64,000 nucleotides of DNA, taken from positions 62,001 through 126,000 of the forward strand of contig JANQRZ010000004.1 of the NCBI GenBank assembly GCA_028284265.1. Reading direction: 5' to 3'. Positions 36,464 through 45,333 of this stretch are shown here, piece by piece. This DNA is from Rhodothermales bacterium. GTDB taxonomy: Bacteria > Bacteroidota > Rhodothermia > Rhodothermales > JANQRZ01. The translations under genes and the position numbers were made by a program. The notes under the pieces were generated by a model. It was not told where the DNA came from. It was given only the letters and a program-made list of their open reading frames with translations, and did not search any database. Each line of letters starts with the position of its first letter. Position 1 is the first letter of the stretch.

Positions 36464-37228
36464 TCAGGTCCCGGCGGTCCAGCCGCCGTCGATGTAGAAA
36501 GGTACACCCGTGACGAACCCGGCTTCGTCGCTCGCGAGGTAGGCAGCAGCAGCGGCGATCTCCTCGGGCCGCGCCATCCGACCGACGGGCTGCGTGGCCG
36601 TCATCTCGCGCCGTGCTGCGTCGGGATCGTCGTACTCCTGAAGTCGCTGTGTCACAAACGGTGTCTCGACCCGGCCCGGACAGATCGCCACAGCTCGGAT
36701 ACCATCCGAGGCATGGTCAAGCGCGAGGCACTTCGTCAGTCCCACGACCGCGAACTTGGTCGAGCAATAGGCCAGCCGGTCCTTGATACCGACGATGCCG
36801 CCGATGGACGCGAGGTTGAGCACCACGCCGTGCTTCCGCTCCAGCATACCCGGCAGGAAGGCCTGCGTCACATTGAAGACACCCCGCAGGTTGACCGCGT
36901 AGAGGCGATCGAAGTCTGCCCCTGTCGTCTCCATCATCGTCCCGACGTGCCCGACGCCCGCGTTGTTGACCAGTACATCGAGGCGGCCGTGGGCGGTATG
37001 GACCGTGTGGGCCGCGTCGGCGCAAGAGGCCTCGTCGGTCACGTCGAGCGGCTGAAAGTGTGCGGTGCCGCCCTCGGCGGTGATGGCTTCCGCTGTGGCC
37101 TCGGCGGAAGCGCGGTCGGCGTCTGTCACCCAGACCGTTGCCCCTTCGCGGGCGAAGCGGTGGGCGATGGCCGCGCCGATGCCGGACCCGGCTCCGGTGA
37201 CGAGGGCAATGTGGTCGGAGAGAGGCAC
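36464..37228 (-). CDS. SDR-family oxidoreductase, first gene of the sugar-acid operon
   Basis: A 254-residue classical SDR with TGAGSGIGAAIAHRFA, VTDADRAS (NAD-type acidic residue), NNAGVGHVG, and catalytic Ser (ASIGGI), Tyr and Lys (YCSTK). It is promoter-proximal in the minus-strand arm, reading away from the GntR-type regulator gene 91 bp away. A sugar 1-dehydrogenase role (aldose to lactone) or oxidation of the keto-deoxy acid are both possible. It shares only family-level similarity with the SDR at 34895, consistent with two different steps. Confidence 0.9.
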   Translation of the reverse strand: MPLSDHIALVTGAGSGIGAAIAHRFAREGATVWVTDADRASAEATAEAITAEGGTAHFQPLDVTDEASCADAAHTVHTAHGRLDVLVNNAGVGHVGTMMETTGADFDRLYAVNLRGVFNVTQAFLPGMLERKHGVVLNLASIGGIVGIKDRLAYCSTKFAVVGLTKCLALDHASDGIRAVAICPGRVETPFVTQRLQEYDDPDAARREMTATQPVGRMARPEEIAAAAAYLASDEAGFVTGVPFYIDGGWTAGT

Positions 37229-37287
37229 GGTCGGGCGTTGCGTCTTGACAGGGAAAGAGGGGCGTCGTATTCTTCAGACAGAAAGCT

Positions 37288-37306
37288 AAAGTCATCAGAT
37301 CACTTT
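37288..37306. promoter_or_regulatory. 19-bp near-perfect palindrome, candidate GntR operator
   Basis: AAAGTCATC-A-GATCACTTT: each 9-bp arm differs at one position from the reverse complement of the other. It is centred in the 91-bp gap between the SDR operon and the regulator gene, 13 bp before the regulator ATG. Short palindromes in divergent gaps are typical FadR/GntR operators. The half-site AAGTGATC appears again at 38051, before the TonB-dependent receptor. Confidence 0.55.
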
Positions 37307-37319
37307 GTCAATCGCGTAG

Positions 37320-38045
37320 ATGGATACGCCACCGCTCGCGCCCATTGCTCGCCGCAGCCTGCCCGATGACTTGGCGCGTCGCATCACGCAGATGATCGAG
37401 GTCGAGGGGTTGGAGGCGGGGGACCGCCTGCCGACCATTTCCAAGCTGGCTCGTCGCTTCCGGGTCGGTGCGCCAACGTTGCGCGAGGCGCTGACCAAGC
37501 TAGAGACGCTGGGTGTGGTCACGATCAAGCATGGCTCGGGGGTCTACGTCGGGCAGCGCCCGAACTCGCTGTTTGCGTCTAACCCCGCGCTTGTCGGGAC
37601 GCCCTCGAAAAAAACGCTCATCGATCTGATCGAGGCCCGGATACTGGTTGAGGTCGAAGGCGCATCGCTCGCGGCACACCATGCCACGCCGGATGATCTC
37701 GGCCAGATGGAAGCGCTGCTAGCCCGTGCCCAAGCCAACCTTAATGACGGCGACGTGCTCAACACGACCAACATGGCCTTCCACGCGGCGGTCGCCCGCG
37801 CCTCGGGCAACAGCGTGCTCCGGCAGGTGCTGGAGGTGCTGACCCAGCTTTTCCAAGCCGAGCAGCGGATGATTCTCAACATCCACGGCTCTCGTCAGCA
37901 GGACCACGATGAGCACATCGGTATCCTCGAAGCGCTTCGTGCGGGCGATGCCAAACTCGCTGCCGAGCGAATGCGTGCCCACCTCAGCGGCGTGCGCGCG
38001 GTGCTGCTACGCTGGGACGAAGACGCTCGCCCCTTGACTCCCTGA
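37320..38045 (+). CDS. GntR/FadR-family transcriptional regulator
   Basis: A 241-residue regulator. Winged helix-turn-helix at about 14-78 (DDLARRITQMIEVEGLEAGDRLPTISKLARRFRVGAPTLREALTKLETLGVVTIKHGSGVYV) and an all-helical FCD ligand-binding domain at about 100-230, with MAFHAAVARASGN and HDEHIGILEALRAGD carrying the usual metal-site His residues. FCD members sense organic or sugar acids, which fits a product of the divergent pathway. It is the first gene of the plus arm and is likely to control both arms through the palindrome at 37288. Confidence 0.92.
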   Translation: MDTPPLAPIARRSLPDDLARRITQMIEVEGLEAGDRLPTISKLARRFRVGAPTLREALTKLETLGVVTIKHGSGVYVGQRPNSLFASNPALVGTPSKKTLIDLIEARILVEVEGASLAAHHATPDDLGQMEALLARAQANLNDGDVLNTTNMAFHAAVARASGNSVLRQVLEVLTQLFQAEQRMILNIHGSRQQDHDEHIGILEALRAGDAKLAAERMRAHLSGVRAVLLRWDEDARPLTP

Positions 38046-38145
38046 ACACGAAGTGATCGTCACCGCTATGGACGAGTCTATGTCCCAAACATCGACGAGC
38101 ATCATGGGCTTACGCCGCTGCTTGCGCGGTCCCGCGCAGGCCGGG
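38046..38145. other. Leader of the receptor operon with half-operator and GC palindrome
   Basis: AAGTGATCGTCAC (38051-38063) repeats the half-site of the 37288 palindrome. TGCGCGG-TC-CCGCGCA (38123-38138) is a perfect inverted repeat followed by GGCCGGGATGACGG, resembling common intergenic REP-type elements. Both argue that the receptor's long upstream frame (from 38053) is not translated. Confidence 0.4.
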
Positions 38146-41100
38146 ATGACGGTTCGGTTGGATGCAGAGTGGACGGATAGGAGAAGAGGCCTCGGCTCGA
38201 TGTGGCTTGTCGCACTCTTGGGCCTTCTGTTCCTCGCCACCCCGGCCTTTGCCCAGACGGGGAAGATCGCGGGGACCGTCACCGATGCCGCCACCGGCCA
38301 GACGCTCCCCGGCGCGAGCGTTGCCGTAGTGGGCACGTCCTACGGTGCCGCGACGGATGGGGAGGGGCGCTACACGATCATCGGCGTTCGGCCCGGCACG
38401 TACCGCCTCCGCGCCTCGTTCATTGGCTATACCGAGACGGTGGTCGAAAACGTCCGTGTCCAGAGTGGGCTGACGACGCGCATCGAGATTGAACTAAGCG
38501 AGCAGATGGTTGAGTTCGATGACGAGGTGATCGTGACGGCCGAGCGCCCACCTGTGCAGCGCGACGAGACCGCGAGTGTGCAATACCTCGACATTCAGGA
38601 GATCGAGGAGCTACCCGTGACCTCGACCGAGGAAGCCCTATTCGTGCAAGCCGGGGTCTTTTTCGATCAGCAGCCAATTGAAGGAGGGCTCAACGGATCG
38701 GGTCGGGGTGAGCCGCGCTACGCGGTGCGCGGCGGTGACCAGACGGAGGTACTCTGGTTCTTGGACGGAGCCCGGATCGCGGCCCTCATCGAGGGACGGG
38801 CTGACCAAGGTGGCTCCTACACAAGCATCAATCCGCACGCGATTCAGGAGATCCAAATCCTCACCGGCGGCTTCGCGGCGGAGTATGGCGGTGCGCAATC
38901 GGGCGTGGTGAACGTGGTGACGAAAGAGGGCGGCGACCGGATTGAGGCAACGGCAGAATATCTCTACGGACCGCCGGGACAGCGGCACTTTGGGAACTAC
39001 CTCTACGACCGAGAGACCCAAGTGGAGTTCGGACCACAGGTGCCCGTCGCTGAGGGGAGTCCGGATAGCCTCGGCAATCAACTACCGGACGGCTCGCTCG
39101 ACCCGGCGTGGTGGACGGAGGAGCGTCAGAACCAGGTCTACGACTACCGCGACATTGCCGACCATCGGGCGTGGGGGAGCGTCGGTGGACCCGTGCCGGG
39201 ATTGGACGGACTGGACGCGCGCTTCTTCATCGCCGGGCAGTATAACCGGCAGGCTTACACCTACCCACGCCCCATTGACCAGCGCGAGCAAGACGATGTG
39301 CTGGCAAACCTTGTCCTGAGTCCTGGCTCCGGCATGAAGTTGCGGTTGGCCGGACTGTACGGCCGGTCGCTGCACTCGACGCTTCAGGAGAACGGCGACT
39401 TCATCCTCGAATCGAAATACTATCGGGGGTGGGGGTCAGTCCTCGACCGTAAGCACTACCAAGCAGCGGTTGACTGGACGCACAGCCTGTCGCAAGACAT
39501 GTTCTATGACCTGAAGCTGAGCACCTACTGGCTCGATTTCCGCGAGCGCCCCGGCCCGTTTACGCGCTTCGGGCGGACGGAGGACCCCGACGCGGTGACG
39601 ATCTTCGGCTTCCAGCGCTACGACGAGTTCGGCGACGAGCCGTTCGATCAGTTCTCATTTCTCCTCGACCGGCGCGAGGTCGTTGGCGACGTGTCGCTCG
39701 AAGGTGCGCTCTCGTGGCAGGTCGACCACGCCAACTTCATCAAGGCGGGATTCGAGGCCCGCGTCAACACCTACAACGAGGATCGCTCATTCCGCTTTCC
39801 CTCGACCACGCTCGATGAGCGCTACTGGCTCAACCGGGGGCTGGACGAGACCTACCACCCGCTCCAGTTCGCGGCCTACATCCAGGACAAGATGGAGTTC
39901 AAGGGGATGATTCTCAACCTCGGTCTCCGCTACGATTACTTCAACCCGAACCGCGACTGGTTCGATGTCACCAACCTCCCCGTTTTATCCTTCGATCCGC
40001 TCTACGACGAGATGCTCGACCCCGATGGCGATCAGGTGGACGAGAACGGGCGCGTGAAGTACAGCTTCGACAACGTCTTCGACAAGCCGCGCACGGCGGC
40101 ACCATCATATCACCGTCTCAGCCCGCGCATCGGTGTCTCCTACCCGATCACGGATGGTTCCGTACTGCACTTCAACTACGGGCACTTCTACCAGCTCGCG
40201 CCGCTCGACCGGATGTTCGAGTTTGGCTACTTCCGGCCTGAGTACATCGTGCGGTGCCAGCAGGCCTACGACCAGGGGCTCTCGACGGAGGGCCTGATCA
40301 ACTGCCCGGAGGGCGGCACGCATGCCCCGTCGGCTGACGGCGACCCGGAGCGCGTCGTGGTGCTCTCGCTCGACGACCTGAAACCGGAGAAGACGATCTC
40401 ATTCGAGGTCGGTATCGCACAGCAATTCGGCGACCTCGCCGTGCTCGACGTGACCGGGTTCTACAAGGATGTCTTCGATCAGGTACTGCCGCGTGCAAAC
40501 CTCTTCGACCGGCGGGTCACGCTGCCATCTGGCAACTTCGTCAGCAACTTCTCCGGGGACTACGGCGACGCGCGCGGCTTCGAGGTGAACCTCCGCACGC
40601 TCTTCAGCCGCCATGTCACGTTCGACTTCAATTACAGCTTCTCGCGTGCCGTTCAAGGCCGCGCCACACCGGGCCGCGTTGACATCGACACGACCGGCAC
40701 GCCGACGTTCTTCTACGACGATGAAGCCAGTCAGCGCCTTGCCACTGAGCGGACATTTAGCCGACCGCACATCTTCCGGGCAAACCTCTTTCTGAAGTAC
40801 CCCGAAGGCGGAGGACGTGCGATAGACCGGGCGCTCGGCGGAACGAGCTTCAGCGTCCTCGGCCGCTACGTCAGCGGGCGCAGCTTCACCTATCTCGAAC
40901 CTGATGACCCGCCGGATCGGGTCGACAACCAGCGCCTGCCGGCGAGTTCGCAGATCGACCTACGAATCGAGCGACAGTTTACCGTCGGCACGCACGCACT
41001 TGCGGTCTATTCCAACGTGACCAATCTCTTCAACACCCGCAACCTACGCTCCTTCGGCAACTACCTCGGAGCCAACGAGGCCGCTGTCGTGGACTACGTC

Positions 41101-41205
41101 GAGAACGAGACCGTCACGCGGGACTTCATCGGCTACGACATCAGCGCCGTCACCTACTTTCCTCCGCGCCGGATCGTGTTCGGCGTCCGCTACGACTTCC
41201 GATGA
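38146..41205 (+). CDS. TonB-dependent receptor of the glycan locus
   Basis: An outer-membrane importer of about 1019 residues. The track frame begins at GTG 38053; ATG 38146 or 38200 place the signal peptide (MWLVALLGLLFLATPAFA|Q) better, and 38146 keeps a basic n-region. Order: carboxypeptidase-regulatory domain (GKIAGTVTDAATGQTLPGASV), plug (YAVRGGDQTEVLWFLDGARI, GGFAAEYGGAQSGVVNVVTKEGG), then a large barrel with TonB-box-less N-terminus as in most Bacteroidota receptors. It is not a typical SusC, since no SusD follows. Instead a CTD protein and a PorV-like protein are encoded in 4-nt-overlap order. Likely imports oligosaccharides of the locus. Confidence 0.9.
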   Translation: MTVRLDAEWTDRRRGLGSMWLVALLGLLFLATPAFAQTGKIAGTVTDAATGQTLPGASVAVVGTSYGAATDGEGRYTIIGVRPGTYRLRASFIGYTETVVENVRVQSGLTTRIEIELSEQMVEFDDEVIVTAERPPVQRDETASVQYLDIQEIEELPVTSTEEALFVQAGVFFDQQPIEGGLNGSGRGEPRYAVRGGDQTEVLWFLDGARIAALIEGRADQGGSYTSINPHAIQEIQILTGGFAAEYGGAQSGVVNVVTKEGGDRIEATAEYLYGPPGQRHFGNYLYDRETQVEFGPQVPVAEGSPDSLGNQLPDGSLDPAWWTEERQNQVYDYRDIADHRAWGSVGGPVPGLDGLDARFFIAGQYNRQAYTYPRPIDQREQDDVLANLVLSPGSGMKLRLAGLYGRSLHSTLQENGDFILESKYYRGWGSVLDRKHYQAAVDWTHSLSQDMFYDLKLSTYWLDFRERPGPFTRFGRTEDPDAVTIFGFQRYDEFGDEPFDQFSFLLDRREVVGDVSLEGALSWQVDHANFIKAGFEARVNTYNEDRSFRFPSTTLDERYWLNRGLDETYHPLQFAAYIQDKMEFKGMILNLGLRYDYFNPNRDWFDVTNLPVLSFDPLYDEMLDPDGDQVDENGRVKYSFDNVFDKPRTAAPSYHRLSPRIGVSYPITDGSVLHFNYGHFYQLAPLDRMFEFGYFRPEYIVRCQQAYDQGLSTEGLINCPEGGTHAPSADGDPERVVVLSLDDLKPEKTISFEVGIAQQFGDLAVLDVTGFYKDVFDQVLPRANLFDRRVTLPSGNFVSNFSGDYGDARGFEVNLRTLFSRHVTFDFNYSFSRAVQGRATPGRVDIDTTGTPTFFYDDEASQRLATERTFSRPHIFRANLFLKYPEGGGRAIDRALGGTSFSVLGRYVSGRSFTYLEPDDPPDRVDNQRLPASSQIDLRIERQFTVGTHALAVYSNVTNLFNTRNLRSFGNYLGANEAAVVDYVENETVTRDFIGYDISAVTYFPPRRIVFGVRYDFR

Positions 41206-43028
41206 AGAGCGCGTTCCGATCCCTGGCAGTTCTCTTACTTATCGCCCCGGCGGCGCAGGCGCAGTTGCGCGAGGCTGATTTCCGCGTCCATGATCGCGGG
41301 GAGCTTTGGGAGACCGTCAAGGACGATGGAACGCTCGGCGCGCGCGAGCCGCTCAATCCATTCGAGTACTTCCCGAGTATGGACTGGCCCGGCGGCCCGG
41401 ACGTGCTGGTCTCGAAAGACGAGCAGCGCTCTTATCACGCCGGGGCCGGGCTGTGGATCGGCGGACTGGGTGCGAACGGAGCCGTGTTCTTCGACGAACT
41501 TGGGCCGTTTGCGACGGTCGAGGTGAGCGAGGTAGTGCCGATGGAGGAGATCGAGAACTTCGTGGAATCGGAGAGCTACGATCCGGCCGAGGCCGAAGAG
41601 ACGGTCGTCGCCGAGTTCACAACGATCTCCGGGTTGCGCGTCCGCCGGACGAGTCGGACGTGGAGCTTCCGGGGGCTGAATACCTTCATTCTGCTCGACT
41701 ACGCGGTGACGAACGAGACAGGCGGGATGCTAACCGACGTGTTTATCGGCCTGCCTTCGCTCCTGCGGCCCAGCTATCAGGACATCAACGTCCACAACGG
41801 CTGGGGCGATGATGGCAACCGAACCGATGAACTCGTCGCCTACGATGCCGAGCGGGCACTCGTCTACGCCTACGACGACACGCCCAGCTTCGACCTGCCG
41901 GGCGATGTCGGCAACTACTGGGAAGCAAGGGACGAGCTTCGGACAACAGGCTACGCAGGGGTTGCGCTCCTGGATGCGCCTCTTGGCACCAGCGGCGAAG
42001 CACAACCCGCGACGGTGTTCTGGGCACAGACGCTCGGCAACGTCCCCCGTCTCACAACGGCCAGTGCCTCGTCCGCCGCGCTCTACGCAATCCTGTCCGG
42101 TGTAGATACATCGCTTCAGGCTGGGGACGACGAGCGCCTAACCCCGCTGACTTTGCTGGGTTGTGGGCCCTACGACCTCGGCCCGGGCGAGACCGTCCGC
42201 CTCGCGTTCGTCGAAGCTGTCAACGGCCTGCCGCTGGAGGTAGCGCTCGAAGGGTTGGGAGCGCAGGGTCAGCTTGGTGCTGGGCTTGACTCGCTCCAGG
42301 CCAGTATCGATCGGGCCGCTGCGCTCTACGAGGCCGATTACCGCGTTTCGACCGTCCCGCCGCCTGCGCCGCCTATCGAGGTCGTCACGCTTCCAGGGGC
42401 CATGCCGGAGGCCTCGATTACATGGGCACCCATCGAGGAGACTTGGGTCAATCCGCTCACGGATTCGCTCATCGTCGGGTATAACGTCTACCGTAGCGCG
42501 CTCGGGTTCATCGGCCCCTTCGAGAAGCTCACGCGCCGCCCGATTCGTGTACGCAACGAGAGTGATGTCCAGCGCTTCTTCAACGAAGTGTTAGGTTTGT
42601 GGCAGTTCAATGATGACGATGTGGCGCTGGGCTTTGGCTACACCTATACCGTCACGGCGGTAGATGGGAATGGGGGTGAGAGCTGGCTAACGAACCGCAA
42701 CCCCGAGCCGGTGACAGTCGAGCGCAGCGCGGCGGAGACCGCGATGGACGTACAGGTCTTCCCGAATCCGTTTCGGGAGCGCTCCTTCCCAACCTCGGAC
42801 ACAGCAAACCTCATCATCTTCAACAAGCTCCCGGCCCGTGCTACGATCCGCATCTATACGGCCAGTGGCGAGCTGATCCGCACGCTGGAGCATGACGACC
42901 CGAACAGCGGGCAGGAAGCCTGGGATCAGCTTTCTGAGTCCCGCCAGCGGGCAGCACCGGGTATCTATTTCTGGACTGTGCAGTCCGAGGTCGGGACGGC
43001 ACGGGGCACACTCGTCATCATCAAGTGA
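41202..43028 (+). CDS. Secreted protein of the receptor triad, with T9SS-like C-terminal domain
   Basis: 608 residues with a signal peptide (MKSAFRSLAVLLLIAPAAQAQ). The large N-terminal part (ADFRVHDRGELWETVKDDGTLGAR, AGLWIGGLGANGAVFFDE) is a beta-rich region I cannot assign. A fibronectin-III-like segment follows (ASITWAPIEETW…IVGYNVYRS) and the C-terminus resembles a sorting domain (VQVFPNPFRERSFP … GIYFWTVQSE … GTLVIIK). The ATGA overlap with the receptor gene indicates coupled translation. It may stand in for a SusD-like surface glycan-binding protein. Confidence 0.8.
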   Translation: MKSAFRSLAVLLLIAPAAQAQLREADFRVHDRGELWETVKDDGTLGAREPLNPFEYFPSMDWPGGPDVLVSKDEQRSYHAGAGLWIGGLGANGAVFFDELGPFATVEVSEVVPMEEIENFVESESYDPAEAEETVVAEFTTISGLRVRRTSRTWSFRGLNTFILLDYAVTNETGGMLTDVFIGLPSLLRPSYQDINVHNGWGDDGNRTDELVAYDAERALVYAYDDTPSFDLPGDVGNYWEARDELRTTGYAGVALLDAPLGTSGEAQPATVFWAQTLGNVPRLTTASASSAALYAILSGVDTSLQAGDDERLTPLTLLGCGPYDLGPGETVRLAFVEAVNGLPLEVALEGLGAQGQLGAGLDSLQASIDRAAALYEADYRVSTVPPPAPPIEVVTLPGAMPEASITWAPIEETWVNPLTDSLIVGYNVYRSALGFIGPFEKLTRRPIRVRNESDVQRFFNEVLGLWQFNDDDVALGFGYTYTVTAVDGNGGESWLTNRNPEPVTVERSAAETAMDVQVFPNPFRERSFPTSDTANLIIFNKLPARATIRIYTASGELIRTLEHDDPNSGQEAWDQLSESRQRAAPGIYFWTVQSEVGTARGTLVIIK

Positions 43029-43036
43029 GGGAGGAC

Positions 43037-43984
43037 ATGAGACGCTTCGGATATGCTGCCTTCCTCATCGGGCTTCTGCTCGCGCCCGCTGCAAGTGCAC
43101 AGATTGATCAGGGGTTCGAGTTCGAGCGGTCGGGCTCGGCGGGATTTCAGTTTCTGAAGATCGCCCTTGGTGCGCGCGAGAGTGCCCTCGGCGAGGCGGC
43201 GGCAGCGATGACGAACGACGCAAACGCGGTCTTCTGGAACGTCGGCGCGCTACCGCTCATCGAGGATCGGCAGGTGGCGTTTACCCACAATGAATGGATT
43301 GTCAACAGTTCGCTCGATGCAGTTGTGGTAGCAGTACCGCTCGGGCCGTATGCTGTCGGCCTCAGTCTCGTCCGCTTCGGGATCGAGCCGTTCGAGGAGA
43401 CGACCGTGCTGGAGCCAGACGGAACGGGACGGATGGTAGACGCGGGCGATGTCATGATCGGTCTGACCGGATCGCGCCGCTTTACGGACCGGCTCACGAT
43501 AGGCGTGCAGGCGAAGTACGTCGTCGAGACGCTTGACAACGACAACTTCTCGGGTGTGCTCTTCGATGTCGGTGCGCTCTACTACACTGGCTTCCGGCAA
43601 CTCCGGCTGGCCTTCACGCTCCAACACTTCGGGCCGGATGTGGAGGAACTAGACGTTGCATTTCGTACCCCACTCCTCTTCCGCGTTGCCGCAGCCGACG
43701 ATCTTGTCAGCTTCGACCAAGTACGCCTCTCCGGGGCCATCGAACTCGTCCACCCGACCGACAACGAGGAGTGGGTCAACGGTGGCATCGAGGCGGTGGT
43801 GATGGACGTGCTCGCCCTGCGAACCGGCTATCGGACGAGTGTAGATGAAGGTGCGTGGTCCTTCGGTGCAGGGGTGATGCCCCCTCGGATCGAAGGGGTC
43901 GGTGTTCAGGCTGACTATGCCTACGTACCCTTCGGCGACCTTCTCGGCGCGACGCACCGGTTCACCGTGCGCCTCGGGCTGTGA
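43037..43984 (+). CDS. PorV/UPF0164-family outer-membrane beta-barrel protein
   Basis: About 315 residues with a signal peptide (MRRFGYAAFLIGLLLAPAASAQ). The segment GSAGFQFLKIALGARESALGEAAAAMTNDANAVFWNVGAL is the classic N-terminal block of PorV/PorQ-type, FadL-like barrels that assist T9SS cargo. ATG 43037 is chosen because GGGAGG lies just upstream; GTG 43025, overlapping the previous stop, is the alternative. As the partner of the CTD protein 41202, it may be a dedicated shuttle or anchor for that protein rather than the general PorV. Confidence 0.85.
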   Translation: MRRFGYAAFLIGLLLAPAASAQIDQGFEFERSGSAGFQFLKIALGARESALGEAAAAMTNDANAVFWNVGALPLIEDRQVAFTHNEWIVNSSLDAVVVAVPLGPYAVGLSLVRFGIEPFEETTVLEPDGTGRMVDAGDVMIGLTGSRRFTDRLTIGVQAKYVVETLDNDNFSGVLFDVGALYYTGFRQLRLAFTLQHFGPDVEELDVAFRTPLLFRVAAADDLVSFDQVRLSGAIELVHPTDNEEWVNGGIEAVVMDVLALRTGYRTSVDEGAWSFGAGVMPPRIEGVGVQADYAYVPFGDLLGATHRFTVRLGL

Positions 43985-45330
43985 GCGGGTTCACCGCCAT
44001 AGCGCAGCGCATTGGCTGGGTGCTTGTCGCCATCGTCACGGTCGCGTTTCTCTTCTGGACGCCGGGGCGCGATGTGCCCGACGATGGCAAGACGCACATC
44101 CGCTACTGGTACATCGTCGGCGCGCAAGATGACGTGCCGTATCACGCCCGCCGGTTCAACGAGGTGCAGGACTCCATCTTCGTCGATGCCACGCCGATTC
44201 CATGGAACGAGCACGAGCGCAAGATCCTCACCGCCGTCCTCTCGGGCGATCCGCCGGACGTGGTGAGCCAGTTCGTGCCGGTCGTCAAGTGGGCCTCACG
44301 CCTCGCGCTCGAACCGCTCGACCGGTTCATCGAGGCCAGCGATCTCGACACGACCGACTTCTTCCCCGCGCTTTGGAACGAGATGGGGTGGCAGGGTCGG
44401 ACGTTCGCACTCCCGATCAACTCGACCTCCTACGCACTCTTCTACAACAAGGCCCTCTTCCGCGAGGCAGGCCTCGACCCGGAGCGTCCGCCGCAGACGT
44501 GGGACGAGGTGATCGCCGCCGCCGAGCGTCTCTCGGAGCGAGGTGAGAACGGGCGGCTCACCCGTGTTGGGTTCGTGCCGGATTACGGCAACCTCCCGAC
44601 GACGCAACTCATGGCGTGGCAGCAGGACGCCGACTTTCTCAGTCCCGACGGGCGGACCGTCCGGCTCGACACGCCCGCGATGCGGCAGTCGCTTCAGTGG
44701 ATCGCCGACTTCTACGCGGCCTACGGCGTAGACAACCTCAAAGCGTTCACCTCCGGTCTCGGCAGCGCCGATCAGCACGGGTTTATGTCAGGCCGCATCG
44801 GGATGGCGGTCCTCGACTTGAGCTACCTCGAACAGCTCGCCCGCTACGCACCAGACATCGAGTATGGCGTTGCTCCGATCCCGACGTTTCCCGGTCGCCC
44901 GACGGCATCGTCCGCCGGAAGTTGGTGGCTGGCCGTCCCGCGTGGGGCGCGTCATCCCGAGGCCGCCTTTGCGTTCATGCGCTTCGCCGTGCAGAAGCGC
45001 ATCCAGCTCGAAGAGGTCGCCGCGACGGATGAAGACTTATTCCCGGCGAACCGTTTTGCCGCGACCGATTCGAGCTTTCTGACGAGTCCCGAGATGGAAG
45101 TCTTTGCCCGGCAGATGACCGTCGCCCACTCGCCGACGGTGGTGCCGCTGGCGCACGACGTGTTCTGGCGCGAGTTCTTCGGCGCGCAGGAGCGGGTGAT
45201 CTACGGGCTGCAGACCCCAAGCGAAGCCCTGCAGCAGGGCGAGGCCGTCGTGCAGGACGCGCTCGACCGGGCCTCGTCCTACGATGCGTACGTCCGCGCA
45301 AATGTGTCGCTAGACGGGGAGGAGGGCTGA
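43981..45330 (+). CDS. ABC transporter sugar-binding protein (family 1)
   Basis: A 449-residue extracellular-type solute-binding protein. It has an N-terminal membrane segment (IGWVLVAIVTVAFLFW) but no lipobox Cys, so it is anchored by an uncleaved signal. Typical features are FNEVQDSIFVDATPIPWNEHERKILTAVLSGDPPDVV, LPINSTSYALFYNKALFREAGLDP and PIPTFPGRPTASSAGSWWLAV, as in maltose/oligosaccharide-binding proteins. GTG start overlaps the previous stop by 4 nt. It should deliver periplasmic oligosaccharides to the two permeases that follow. Confidence 0.92.
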   Translation: MSGFTAIAQRIGWVLVAIVTVAFLFWTPGRDVPDDGKTHIRYWYIVGAQDDVPYHARRFNEVQDSIFVDATPIPWNEHERKILTAVLSGDPPDVVSQFVPVVKWASRLALEPLDRFIEASDLDTTDFFPALWNEMGWQGRTFALPINSTSYALFYNKALFREAGLDPERPPQTWDEVIAAAERLSERGENGRLTRVGFVPDYGNLPTTQLMAWQQDADFLSPDGRTVRLDTPAMRQSLQWIADFYAAYGVDNLKAFTSGLGSADQHGFMSGRIGMAVLDLSYLEQLARYAPDIEYGVAPIPTFPGRPTASSAGSWWLAVPRGARHPEAAFAFMRFAVQKRIQLEEVAATDEDLFPANRFAATDSSFLTSPEMEVFARQMTVAHSPTVVPLAHDVFWREFFGAQERVIYGLQTPSEALQQGEAVVQDALDRASSYDAYVRANVSLDGEEG

Positions 45331-45333
45331 GCG

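Noticed and set aside
38053-38145. Upstream extension of the glycan-locus TonB-dependent receptor to GTG 38053
   Set aside because: Would put over 45 residues before the signal peptide and would translate through a GC palindrome and a half-operator; kept only as an alternative start.
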